Source of the DNA: DAOTVS01 sp034436375 | GTDB lineage: Bacteria > Chloroflexota > Anaerolineae > SpSt-313 | Direction of reading: 5' to 3' | Length of the DNA: 41,730 nucleotides | NCBI GenBank assembly: GCA_034436375.1 | Contig: DAOTVS010000136.1 | Location: 1-41,730, forward strand | Notes under the pieces: model-generated | The model's database searches: none | What the model was told of the DNA's origin: nothing | What the model saw: only the letters and a program-made list of their open reading frames with translations | Shown: piece after piece, positions 33,615 to 41,725 of the stretch | How the letters are laid out: each line of letters opens with the position of its first letter | Position numbering within the stretch: the stretch's first letter is position 1 | Made by a program: the position numbers and the translations under genes

Positions 33615-34028
33615 ATGGAGCTCAAACCTCTGCGCTGGCTGCCGGTGGTAGTGTTGACCGCCGCCGTCCTGTGCCTGATCATGACCGAGTCGATCCTGGC
33701 AGCGCGGGGGACGGTGGAGATCGCACAGCCAGCCCATAATAGGGTACTCAAGCAATCGGCAACGCCGGTTGAGATCCGGGGCACAGTGGTAGACGATCAC
33801 TTTAGTTACTATCGGTTGGAGTACAGCGCGGGTGGCCGCCAGTGGCTGCCGATTGGCCCAGGGCGCTACACCCAGCCCGTTCAGGATGGCACTCTGGGAA
33901 TGTGGGACGTTTCCCAGGTGCCGCCAGGGCGCTATCTGGTACGTCTGGACATGGTCGACACGATGGGCAACCATGAACAGAGCACGATCGAGATGACCGT
34001 GGTCGCAGAGCAAACGGAGCAGCAGTAA
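33615..34028 (+). CDS. Small exported/membrane-anchored Ig-like protein
   Basis: 137 residues from the ATG at 33615, with GGGGAGGACAAACC before it. The N-terminus (KPLRWLPVVVLTAAVLCLIMTESILAA) is a signal peptide or signal anchor. The rest looks like one beta-sandwich: RGTVEIAQPAHNRVLKQSATPVEIRG, FSYYRLEYSAGGRQWLPIG, and GRYLVRLDMVDTMGNHE. I recall this module as the C-terminal tail of some Chloroflexota penicillin-binding proteins (inference). No enzyme motif. Convergent with the RHS-like gene; a long palindrome lies in between. Confidence 0.75.
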   Translation: MELKPLRWLPVVVLTAAVLCLIMTESILAARGTVEIAQPAHNRVLKQSATPVEIRGTVVDDHFSYYRLEYSAGGRQWLPIGPGRYTQPVQDGTLGMWDVSQVPPGRYLVRLDMVDTMGNHEQSTIEMTVVAEQTEQQ

Positions 34029-34102
34029 CCTCCGCCATCACCAAGGTGAAAGTCCTCTACGGTATCATCAACACCGACACACCTGGGTAGGCGACCCGAT
34101 CC

Positions 34103-34169
34103 ATCATCAGAGAACAAGGGGCTGGGCGCGGACATGGCATCCGCCCCCAGCCCCTTGTTCTCTGATGAT
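34103..34169. repeat. Long 30-bp-stem palindrome between convergent genes
   Basis: Arms 34103-34132 and 34140-34169 are complementary except at one position, around a 7-base loop. It ends 8 bases from the stop of the RHS-like gene and 74 bases after the Ig-like gene. It fits a bidirectional terminator or an inserted palindromic element. No T-run follows on either side. Confidence 0.75.
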
Positions 34170-34177
34170 CGCGTGGA

Positions 34178-36856
34178 TCACGAGGGATGTCGGCAGGCAA
34201 CGGAGCCGCCGGGGCAAGAGCCAGGGATCCCCGCAGGGAGACCCGCCAGCACGCAGGCGGCAGTGTGCCAGGCACTCAGGGGCCGCCAGAGGGGGTCCCA
34301 ATTGGCATCTCGGCGCTCGACGGCGATTTCCTTGCCCAACCCCCCCGGGGCCGACTCGCTGTTCAACTGAAAGGTGTGGGTGACCGTGGAAATGACGACA
34401 TTCTCCAGGGTGCTACACACTTCAGTCACCTGGCGATAGCCCACCAGGGTGCCGTAAGTGTGGTCCTCCGGGCCAAAGAGCCAATCGCAGCCATAGGTGC
34501 TGTTAGAGTCATAGCCGCGGTCGGCCACAGAGGATGGGTAGATATAGTCCACTTTGTAGCCCCCGCCATGGCTGTCACGGACGACCTTTTCCTTGATGCG
34601 ATAGTTGCGCGCAGCCGTGCAGCCATCGTCGGGCACGTTGGTGCCGCAGGCGCCCGAATCGGGCGTCTCATAAGTAGCGGTGATCACGCCGCCATAGCCA
34701 TCATCGATGCGCGTAAGGCGCTCGTAGCGGAAGCTCTCCTGGTCCCAGGCGTCATCTTTGCCATCGGTACAGTTACCGCCCCATACTTGCTGGCACAGCG
34801 CCTTGTTGGGATAGGCGGTGTAACCAAAAGTCACATACGGCAGCGGGGTGCCATCCTGCCGGTACTGCTCAATGGTAGCCAGGAGCCGGGTGTGGTTATC
34901 GTGTTGGCTGGCGGGCACCGAGCGCTGGGTGTAGGTGAAAGCGTACTTGCGCACCGGCACCAGCTGGCCATCGATGCGGTTCTCCACAGTGATGTATTTC
35001 AAATAATCATCCTGGTAGAAGAACTGTGTGTTGGGGGCAAGGGCATCGCCGCCCTGATCCCACCGTGACTCGCGGCCAAAGCTGACCACCGCCCCGGGCT
35101 GATCGCCGGTGAAATTGTACTCCACCCGGTCCAGGTAGCTGGCTGTCTCGCGCCAGGGGTTTTCGACGCTGACTTTTTGATAGTGGTAGCGAATACGGTC
35201 GCCCTGAGCGTCCTTGATCTGGTCAACGCGCCAGCGATAGACGATGTGGCCCCGCCAGACGCCGGCGTAATCAGTGGCGGAGGTTGGGGGGTTATCATCC
35301 TGCCAGGCGCCAGGGCCAGAATTGTCATAGCGGGAGGTGGAGATAGCCTGCGTCGAGTCGTCGGTGAACCCCAGCTCGTACTCGGCGCCGTCCCGCAAAC
35401 GGACTGTCCAATACTCTTTGCTCTGCTGTTGGGCTGTGGCGTCGCCGCCGGCCGGGTTGCGGCGCTCAATATCGGCAAAGAGGTTGCTATCGGCATAGTA
35501 GCGGCCATAGGGCTGCTCGCCAGACGAGCCTTCGGCCGCAGGGGCCAGGTGATAAGCAGCCCCCTGATAGTAGAGGGTGAAATTGTTGGCATAGTCGATG
35601 GCGCCCGAGTTCCAGGTGTTGCCGGGCGCAATCTGGCGCACGATCTCCATCGTGTCGATATCCCAGCCGAGGCCGAGCCAATCGGCTTGCACCCAGGTGA
35701 GGAGGCCATCAACGCGGCGGCTGTTATAGTTGATGTTCAGATCGGGGGTGAGGCCACCCTGACCCGCAGGCACCTGGATCGGGTAATCATAGGTAAAAGC
35801 GCCATCGAAGAGCGGGTTGGGAGCGCCCCCGCCGGGCAGCACCCAGCCCACGCCTTCACTCGATCCCAGGCCAGCGCCGATCAGCCCCGCATCGTCAAGC
35901 GCGGCAATCAGCACAGTGCCTTCGCGGCGGGGGGGGAGGGCCTGCCAGGCGCCCCCCTCCTCTCGATAACCCAGGTAAGGGTGTTGGTAGAAAGGCACGG
36001 ATGACCAATCGACCAGATCGCGCAGATCCACCCTTAACTCCAGCGGCAAGGCGAAATGGCGCACAGGGATGCCCGTGTCTTCACTGACCACGTTGAGCTG
36101 GCACTGCAGCGCCAATCCAGCCACCTGAGGAGCGAGTGCGGCCAGGCTCATGGGCTGTTGCTCCACGCGCACAGTCTGTGTAATGGCGCCGGGGGGGAAG
36201 ATGATCTGCACGCGGCCATCGCTCGAGCGCAACTCACCCCCCTCAGGCGTGATGCGCACCTTGATGGCCGGGAAGGGCCGCCTGATCGGCACAGCACCAT
36301 TGGCCGTCGACTCATAGCCTGGCGCTGACAACTGCAGGCCCAGGAGCGAGAAATCGGGCGCATCGGCAGCCATGCGTAGATGGAAGAGCACCACACGGTC
36401 CTCGCCGGCGCGCAGGTCGGGCAGGGGCCAATGCACCTGGTTCAACTCCATCTCATAGGGAGAGGCATCGCCAGGGTTGGCCTGGAAAGAGAGCCCCCTC
36501 GGCAATAGCGCCGTCAGGCGCGGCTGGGAGATAGCGGCATCGGCATGCAGGCGCACCGTCACCGTCACCTGACCGTCGGGCTGAGCGCTGGCGGGGTCGG
36601 TCATCACGTCGAGCCAGACGGGAGGCCGCAGCGATTGGTCGACCAGAGAGTCTGTCGTCGTAAGCGACGAAGATGCTGAGACAGATTTGGGCTGCCCGCC
36701 AGCGGCCAGGGGCAACCCCGCCCCAACAGAACTGGGCGCGACACTTGCCCATGTATTTGGCGGCTGCACGGCAGAGCCCACCAGCAGGCCCAGCACCATC
36801 ACAGTGCCCAACAGGGCCAGCCAGCGGAGCTGCCGCCTAGTGAGTACACGGAGCAC
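34178..36856 (-). CDS. SpvB/RHS-like secreted protein, C-terminally truncated
   Basis: 892 residues from GTG at 36856 (GGGAGG five bases upstream). A signal peptide (about residues 11-37) is followed by a disordered Ser/Thr stretch, a cell-wall-type beta domain (VTVTVRLHADAAISQPRLTALLPRG), a ZU5/GAIN-like part (FPPGAITQTVRV), then the SpvB/TcaC-type N-terminal region of RHS shells: GAFTYDYPIQVPAGQGGLTPDLNINYNS, GLGWDID, YLDRVEYNF. Such proteins are usually 2000+ residues with YD repeats and a C-terminal toxin. Here similarity ends around VERRDANWDPLW, and ~35 unrelated residues precede the stop, next to the palindrome. The toxic tip is missing, so it is probably a remnant or a decapitated shell. 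Confidence 0.75.
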   Translation of the reverse strand: MLRVLTRRQLRWLALLGTVMVLGLLVGSAVQPPNTWASVAPSSVGAGLPLAAGGQPKSVSASSSLTTTDSLVDQSLRPPVWLDVMTDPASAQPDGQVTVTVRLHADAAISQPRLTALLPRGLSFQANPGDASPYEMELNQVHWPLPDLRAGEDRVVLFHLRMAADAPDFSLLGLQLSAPGYESTANGAVPIRRPFPAIKVRITPEGGELRSSDGRVQIIFPPGAITQTVRVEQQPMSLAALAPQVAGLALQCQLNVVSEDTGIPVRHFALPLELRVDLRDLVDWSSVPFYQHPYLGYREEGGAWQALPPRREGTVLIAALDDAGLIGAGLGSSEGVGWVLPGGGAPNPLFDGAFTYDYPIQVPAGQGGLTPDLNINYNSRRVDGLLTWVQADWLGLGWDIDTMEIVRQIAPGNTWNSGAIDYANNFTLYYQGAAYHLAPAAEGSSGEQPYGRYYADSNLFADIERRNPAGGDATAQQQSKEYWTVRLRDGAEYELGFTDDSTQAISTSRYDNSGPGAWQDDNPPTSATDYAGVWRGHIVYRWRVDQIKDAQGDRIRYHYQKVSVENPWRETASYLDRVEYNFTGDQPGAVVSFGRESRWDQGGDALAPNTQFFYQDDYLKYITVENRIDGQLVPVRKYAFTYTQRSVPASQHDNHTRLLATIEQYRQDGTPLPYVTFGYTAYPNKALCQQVWGGNCTDGKDDAWDQESFRYERLTRIDDGYGGVITATYETPDSGACGTNVPDDGCTAARNYRIKEKVVRDSHGGGYKVDYIYPSSVADRGYDSNSTYGCDWLFGPEDHTYGTLVGYRQVTEVCSTLENVVISTVTHTFQLNSESAPGGLGKEIAVERRDANWDPLWRPLSAWHTAACVLAGLPAGIPGSCPGGSVACRHPS

Positions 36857-36978
36857 ATCGACCTCCCTGTCATCGAGAGGCGCACGATGATCAGGTTCAG
36901 TTAGTGATACGCCTTGGCGACAATGGCCAGAGTCTGTGCATCCAGAGAGAACTCTATACAGGACGAAGGCGCAGGCGT

Positions 36979-36987
36979 ATTATAGCA
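36979..36987 (-). promoter_or_regulatory. Extended -10 promoter for the RHS-like gene
   Basis: TGC-TATAAT on the minus strand (36987-36979). No good -35 is visible 16-18 bases upstream. A start near 36972 gives a ~115-base leader before the GTG at 36856. Confidence 0.45.
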
Positions 36988-37084
36988 TAGATTCGGGATT
37001 TAGCGACGACGGGCAGAATGCTCTACCTTATAGATGCAGGAAAGGGCGGTTTTGTTTCAGGGGTGGCTTGAGCTCCGGGTTATC

Positions 37085-39967
37085 TCACACACCGACACTC
37101 TGCAGCACCGGGCGCAGGAAGCGCCCGGTGTAGCTAGCCTCGACGGCGGCGACCTGCTCCGGCGTGCCCTGGGCGATGACCTGCCCTCCCTCGTAGCCCC
37201 CCTCAGGGCCGAGGTCAATCAGCCAGTCAGCCGTCTTGATGACGTCGAGGTTGTGCTCGACGACAATCACCGTGTTGCCCGCATCCACCAGGCGGTGCAG
37301 CACATCGAGCAGGCGCTGGATATCGGCAAAGTGCAAACCGGTCGTGGGCTCGTCGAGGATATAGAGGGTGCGGCCAGTGGCCACACGACAGAGCTCTTTG
37401 GCGAGCTTGACGCGCTGCGCTTCGCCGCCCGAAAGGGTAGTGGCCGACTGGCCCAATTTCACATAGTCCAGCCCCACGTCGTGCAGGGTCTGCAGGATGC
37501 GAGAGAGCGTCGGAATGGCAGCGAAAAACTCCAGCGCCTCCTGCACATCCATGTCGAGCACCTGAGCGATGTTCTTACCCTTGTACTTGATGGCCAGGGT
37601 CTCGCGGTTGAAGCGAGCGCCCTTGCACTCTTTGCAAGGGACCCACACATCGGCCAAAAAGTGCATCTCGATGACCCGCTGGCCGTGGCCCTTGCAGGCC
37701 TCACAGCGGCCGCCCTTGACGTTAAAGCTGAAACGGTCGGCCTTGTAGCCGCGGGCGCGCGCCTCGGGCGTCTGGGCGAAGAGGCGGCGGATCTCATCCC
37801 ATGCGCCCACATAGGTAGCCGGGTTGGAGCGCGGGGTGCGGCCGATAGGATCCTGGGTGATATCGATCACCTTGTCCAGCTGGTCCAGGCCCTCGATGCG
37901 CTCATAGGGGCCGGGCTGGCCCTGGGCGCCCTGCAGGGCGCGCGCCAGGGCGGGCTGGAGGGTCTCGGCCACCAGAGACGACTTGCCCGAACCGGAGACG
38001 CCGGTGACGCACGTCAGGAGCCCCAGGGGGAAGCGCACGGTCACGTCTTTCAGGTTGTGCTGGCGGGCGCCTGCGATGGTGAGCCAATTGCCGTTGGGCG
38101 TACGGCGCCCCTGGCCGTTCGGGGCGCTCACCTGCAGCTCACCGCGCAGATAGCGGCCGGTCAGGGAGCGGGGGTCCGCAGCCACCTGCTGCGGCGTGCC
38201 GGCTGAGACGACCTGCCCCCCCAGCACGCCCGCGCCCGGACCCAAGTCCACCAGCCAATCGGCAGAGAGCATCGTCTCGGCGTCGTGCTCGACCACGAGG
38301 ACGGTATTGCCCATATCGCGGAGGTGCAGGAGAGTATCGAGCAGGGCGCGGTTGTCGCGGGCGTGCAGGCCGATGGAAGGCTCATCGAGGATATAGAGTA
38401 CGCCGACCAGGCCACAGCCGATCTGGCTGGCCAGGCGGATGCGCTGCGATTCGCCGCCTGAAAGGGTGGGCGCGGGCCGGTCGAGGGTGAGATAGTGCAG
38501 GCCCACATTGAGCATGAATTGCAGGCGATCGCGAATCTCCTTGAGCACCTCACTGGCGATCGAGAGCTCCTCTGCAGACAGAATAGGGTAGAGGCCCTGC
38601 ACCCACGCATGCGCTTCAGCGATGGACAGCGCGCTCACCTCGGTAATTGTCTTGCCGCCTACGGTGACGGCCCGGGCTTCGGGGCGCAGGCGGGCGCCGC
38701 CACAGGTTGGGCAGGGCTGGGTGCTCATGAAAGACTGGTACCAGCGCCGGGTATAGTCGGAGCCGGTCTGCCGGAACAGTCGGTTGATATGATGGACGAT
38801 GCCCTCGTAGGAGCGCGTGCTCTCGTGGTTAAAGGAGCCGCCCTCCCACTCGTGGTGAAAGCTAAAGCGGATCTTCTCGCCCTCGGTGCCGAAGATCAGC
38901 GCATCGCGAAAGGCCTGGGGCAGGTCCTGCCAGGGCCGCTCCAGATCAGCGCCATAGTGCCGGGCCATGGCCTGCAGAAACGGGATGGCGCCGCCGGTCT
39001 TTTTTTTGCGCACCTCACCGAACCAGCGCAGGGCGCCATCCATGATGGAGAGCGACGGGTCGTTGATGATCAGCGACGGATCGACTTTGAGCTGAGTGCC
39101 CAGACCATTGCAGTCGGGGCACATGCCCAGGGGCGCGTTGAAGCTGAAGAGCTGCGGCGAGAGGTCGGGGAAGGAAATGCCGCAGTGGGGGCAGGCGTTC
39201 TGCTCCGACAGGAGCAATTCGTTCCCCTCCCCCAGGTCGGCGATGAGCAGGCCCTCGGAAACGCGCAGGGTCGTCTCGACCGAGTCCTGCAGGCGGGCGC
39301 TAAAGCTCTCGTGGCCGTCGGCCTCCATGGTGGGCACACGCAGGCGGTCCACGATCAGCTCGATGGTGTGCTGCTTGGTCTTGGCCAGCTTGATAGGGTT
39401 GTTGAGCTCGACCGACACGCCGTCGATGCGGGCGCGCACATAGCCATCACGGCGGGCCGCCTCCAGCACATCCTCGTGGGCGCCCTTGCGCTGCCGCACG
39501 ATGGGGGCCAGCAACTGGAAACGCGTGCCCGGGGGCAAGGCCGCCAGTTGGTCGGCAATCTGTTGGGCGCTCTGGCGCTGCACGGCGCGGCCGCATTGGG
39601 GGCAGTGGGGCGTGCCAGTGCGGGCATAGAGCACGCGCAAATAGTCCATCACTTCGGTCACGGTGCCGACGGTGGAGCGGGGGTTCTTGCTGACCGCTTT
39701 TTGCTCGATGGCAATGGCCGGGCTGAGGCCGCCGATGTAATCGACCTTGGGCTTGTCCATCTGCCCCAGGAACTGGCGGGCATAGGCGGAAAGGCTCTCC
39801 ACATAGCGGCGCTGGCCCTCGGCGTAGATGGTGTCGAAAGCCAGGGAGGATTTGCCGCTGCCCGAAACGCCGGTAAGCACCACCAGCTTGTAGCGGGGCA
39901 GGGTGACATCAATATTCCTCAGGTTGTGTTGCTGGGCGCCGCGGATGACAATGCTCTCCGGTTCCAT
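37085..39967 (-). CDS. uvrA: UvrABC system protein A, DNA damage recognition ATPase
   Basis: Complete 960-residue UvrA. First ATPase: GVSGSGKSS (34-42) and the family block SAYARQFLGQMDKPKVDYI, the zinc module CPHCGISFPDL...CPDCNG, signature LSGGESQRIRLA, LYILDEPSIGLH. Second ATPase: GVSGSGKSSLVAET, the zinc-finger region CEACKGHGQRVIEMHFLADVWVPCKECKG, LSGGEAQRVKLA and LYILDEPTTGLH. It forms a dimer that finds bulky lesions and loads UvrB. Strong promoter and an SOS-type operator precede it, see separate entries. ATG at 39967 with GAGGTGGT. The last codons hold a perfect GC hairpin. Confidence 0.99.
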   Translation of the reverse strand: MEPESIVIRGAQQHNLRNIDVTLPRYKLVVLTGVSGSGKSSLAFDTIYAEGQRRYVESLSAYARQFLGQMDKPKVDYIGGLSPAIAIEQKAVSKNPRSTVGTVTEVMDYLRVLYARTGTPHCPQCGRAVQRQSAQQIADQLAALPPGTRFQLLAPIVRQRKGAHEDVLEAARRDGYVRARIDGVSVELNNPIKLAKTKQHTIELIVDRLRVPTMEADGHESFSARLQDSVETTLRVSEGLLIADLGEGNELLLSEQNACPHCGISFPDLSPQLFSFNAPLGMCPDCNGLGTQLKVDPSLIINDPSLSIMDGALRWFGEVRKKKTGGAIPFLQAMARHYGADLERPWQDLPQAFRDALIFGTEGEKIRFSFHHEWEGGSFNHESTRSYEGIVHHINRLFRQTGSDYTRRWYQSFMSTQPCPTCGGARLRPEARAVTVGGKTITEVSALSIAEAHAWVQGLYPILSAEELSIASEVLKEIRDRLQFMLNVGLHYLTLDRPAPTLSGGESQRIRLASQIGCGLVGVLYILDEPSIGLHARDNRALLDTLLHLRDMGNTVLVVEHDAETMLSADWLVDLGPGAGVLGGQVVSAGTPQQVAADPRSLTGRYLRGELQVSAPNGQGRRTPNGNWLTIAGARQHNLKDVTVRFPLGLLTCVTGVSGSGKSSLVAETLQPALARALQGAQGQPGPYERIEGLDQLDKVIDITQDPIGRTPRSNPATYVGAWDEIRRLFAQTPEARARGYKADRFSFNVKGGRCEACKGHGQRVIEMHFLADVWVPCKECKGARFNRETLAIKYKGKNIAQVLDMDVQEALEFFAAIPTLSRILQTLHDVGLDYVKLGQSATTLSGGEAQRVKLAKELCRVATGRTLYILDEPTTGLHFADIQRLLDVLHRLVDAGNTVIVVEHNLDVIKTADWLIDLGPEGGYEGGQVIAQGTPEQVAAVEASYTGRFLRPVLQSVGV
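37106..37130 (-). other. GC hairpin at the end of uvrA coding sequence
   Basis: CACCGGGCGC and GCGCCCGGTG form a 10-bp perfect stem with a 5-base loop in the last 50 bases of uvrA (codons for YTGRFLRPV). No U-run follows. It may stabilise the mRNA end; chance from the conserved C-terminus is also possible. Confidence 0.4.
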
Positions 39968-40041
39968 ACCACCTCACAGCAGAATGGGTTCGTTTCGCAA
40001 AAAAGAGAGCGGGAGGAGGAGCCACCCGCGGGGTCAACATA

Positions 40042-40055
40042 AGAACTAATGTTCT
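40042..40055. promoter_or_regulatory. Putative LexA/SOS box before uvrA
   Basis: AGAACTAATGTTCT is a perfect palindromic-arm site of the GAAC-N4-GTTC form, the core of the Gram-positive (Bacillus/Actinobacteria-type) LexA operator. It lies about 5-18 bases after the predicted uvrA transcription start, where a bound repressor would block transcription. uvrA is a classic SOS gene, which supports the reading. Confidence 0.65.
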
Positions 40056-40066
40056 AGCAGGGCCCT

Positions 40067-40095
40067 ATTGTAGCACAGTCTGCAGAATGCGTCAA
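40067..40095 (-). promoter_or_regulatory. uvrA promoter
   Basis: On the minus strand TTGACG (40095-40090), a 17-base spacer and TACAAT (40072-40067) with TGC in front of the -10. Transcription would start near 40060, about 93 bases before the uvrA ATG. Confidence 0.75.
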
Positions 40096-40110
40096 CAGCG
40101 AGCGCCGCCA

Positions 40111-40160
40111 TTGGTGACTGCATTTCGCCGCTCCGTGGAGCGGCGAAATGCAGTCACCAA
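40111..40160. repeat. Perfect 24-bp-arm palindrome
   Basis: Arms 40111-40134 (starting TTGGTGACTGCATTTCGCC) and 40137-40160 are exact inverted copies with only GT between them. It sits 74 bases after the serine hydrolase stop and just upstream of the uvrA promoter. Such a perfect palindrome is unlikely by chance and looks like a dispersed element or a strong hairpin terminator. Confidence 0.85.
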
Positions 40161-40233
40161 CACCCGGTCCACACCTCATAGGGCCTGGCTGGGCAGTTGA
40201 AAACTGCAGGCCAGCCGGAGCCTGGCAAGCGAC

Positions 40234-41661
40234 CTACGCGAGTCGCCCCTGCAGTGCCGGGCGCTCGGTAGGGCCAAAACCCGCATTCGCCTTGAACGTG
40301 AATACCACTCCATCTGCTGTAAAGCGGAAGCTGAGGGTAGGCGTGAAGGGAGTCTCGTAAAAGGCCAGCTTGAGCACGTACGTATCCTCGGCGGCCCAGG
40401 CGCCGGCGGCGGCGACGGGCCGGAGGGTGGGGCTGTCGAGGGTGGTGGCGCCCATGACCCAGGCGCTGGTGCCGCACTCGACCTGGTGCTCGCCACGGGG
40501 GTCGCGCACGGTGAGGACGCAACCATCGGTATCAAAGCGGATAGAAATGGCTTCCACCTTTTGCTCGTTCTCGGCAAAGACATACTCCCGGCCCGACACG
40601 CTTGCAGCCAGGGGTGACGAAGGCTGCCCCTGCGGCGCGCGCAGCCGCAGGCCGGCCAACCGGCGTGCCAGCGGCTCAGCCGGGCCACCTGGGAGCGGCG
40701 CCGGGCCCATGGCCGGCAACAGGTGTTCCCAGGCCAGGTTGAGCACGGCTTGCATGTCCTGCACCCCGCTGGTGATGGCCAGGACAGCATCCTGAGCGGG
40801 CATCACCACGCAGAACTGGCCGAATGCTCCATCGCCGCGGTAGGCGCCATGGCGGCAGCGCCAGAACTGATAGCCGTAGCCCTGCTCCCAGTCGCTATCC
40901 GGGCGGCTGCCATTGGTGATCTGCGCGGAGGTCGCTTCGTCTACCCACGCTTCCGGCAGGATGCGTGCGCCCTGCCACATCCCCTTTTGGAGATACAACT
41001 GGCCAAAGCGGGCAATGTCCTCGGTCCGAACGCTCAGGCCCCAGCCGCCGGTGTTGATGCCACGGGGGCACGTCTCCCAGGTGGGGCTCTCGATGCCCAG
41101 GGGCGCGAACAGGCGTGGGCGCAGATACTCCAGCAAGGGCACACCGGCCAACCGTTGCACAATGGCCGACAGCATATAGCTGGCGCCGCTGTTGTAGAGG
41201 AAATGAGTGCCCGGCGCATACGCCACCGGCCGCGCCAGAAAGGCTCGCACCCAGTTGCCATCCTCGCACGTGTGCAGACGCTCCGTCGTATCTTCCGCGT
41301 GCCCCGTAGACATAGAGAGGAGGTGCCGCACGCGCATGGCGGCCAGATTCTCGCTCACCTCGGCCGGGGCATCCTCGGGGAAGAAGGGCAAGACGGGGTC
41401 ATCGACCGACAGGCGCCCCTCCGCCACAGCCAGGCCGACCGCAGTGGAGGTAAAACTCTTGCTCAGGGAAAAGAGCATGTGGGGGTGCTCCGGGGCGTAA
41501 GGCGCCCACCAGCCCTCGGCTACGACGTGACCATGGCGCAGGAGCATGAAGCTGTGCAACTCCAAAGCGCTCTGCTCTGCCGCCTGCACAAAGGCGAGCA
41601 CGGCGGACGATGGGATTCCTTGCGCCTCTGGGGCGCTGCGCGGCAACTCTACTCCGGACAC
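40234..41661 (-). CDS. Serine hydrolase, beta-lactamase/class C-like
   Basis: 475 residues from GTG at 41661, with AGGAGG six bases upstream; an in-frame ATG at 41730 lies upstream of the likely promoter and is rejected. The penicillin-binding-protein-like fold is shown by S65-x2-K68 in MLFSLSKSF (nucleophile and base), YNSGASYML (the Y-x-N-like motif), and GDGAFGQF (third motif region). The C-terminal ~130 residues form an extra beta domain. No signal peptide, so it is an intracellular esterase or peptidase-like enzyme rather than a secreted beta-lactamase. Substrate unknown. Followed by the 50-bp palindrome. Confidence 0.88.
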   Translation of the reverse strand: MSGVELPRSAPEAQGIPSSAVLAFVQAAEQSALELHSFMLLRHGHVVAEGWWAPYAPEHPHMLFSLSKSFTSTAVGLAVAEGRLSVDDPVLPFFPEDAPAEVSENLAAMRVRHLLSMSTGHAEDTTERLHTCEDGNWVRAFLARPVAYAPGTHFLYNSGASYMLSAIVQRLAGVPLLEYLRPRLFAPLGIESPTWETCPRGINTGGWGLSVRTEDIARFGQLYLQKGMWQGARILPEAWVDEATSAQITNGSRPDSDWEQGYGYQFWRCRHGAYRGDGAFGQFCVVMPAQDAVLAITSGVQDMQAVLNLAWEHLLPAMGPAPLPGGPAEPLARRLAGLRLRAPQGQPSSPLAASVSGREYVFAENEQKVEAISIRFDTDGCVLTVRDPRGEHQVECGTSAWVMGATTLDSPTLRPVAAAGAWAAEDTYVLKLAFYETPFTPTLSFRFTADGVVFTFKANAGFGPTERPALQGRLA

Positions 41662-41719
41662 AAGCCACCTCCTGTGGTTGGCAACCGCTGTTTTCGGTCC
41701 TTTGGACGGCATAGGGTAC

Positions 41720-41725
41720 AGTATA
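41720..41725 (-). promoter_or_regulatory. Likely -10 of the serine hydrolase gene
   Basis: TATACT on the minus strand, about 50 bases before the predicted start near 41712 leads to the GTG at 41661. The -35 lies beyond the window edge, so this cannot be completed. Confidence 0.35.

Noticed and set aside
34187..35068. 293-codon plus-strand frame opposite the RHS-like gene
   Set aside because: The minus-strand protein has a signal peptide and family motifs; this frame is Ala/Gly/Val-rich with no motif.
38998..39008. Run of eight A in the uvrA coding strand as a programmed slippage site
   Set aside because: It encodes a Lys-rich loop (KKK) in frame, uvrA is complete, and there is no alternative product in the shifted frames.
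38495..40042. 515-codon plus-strand frame opposite uvrA
   Set aside because: Antisense shadow of uvrA, and it also runs over the uvrA leader and the SOS box.
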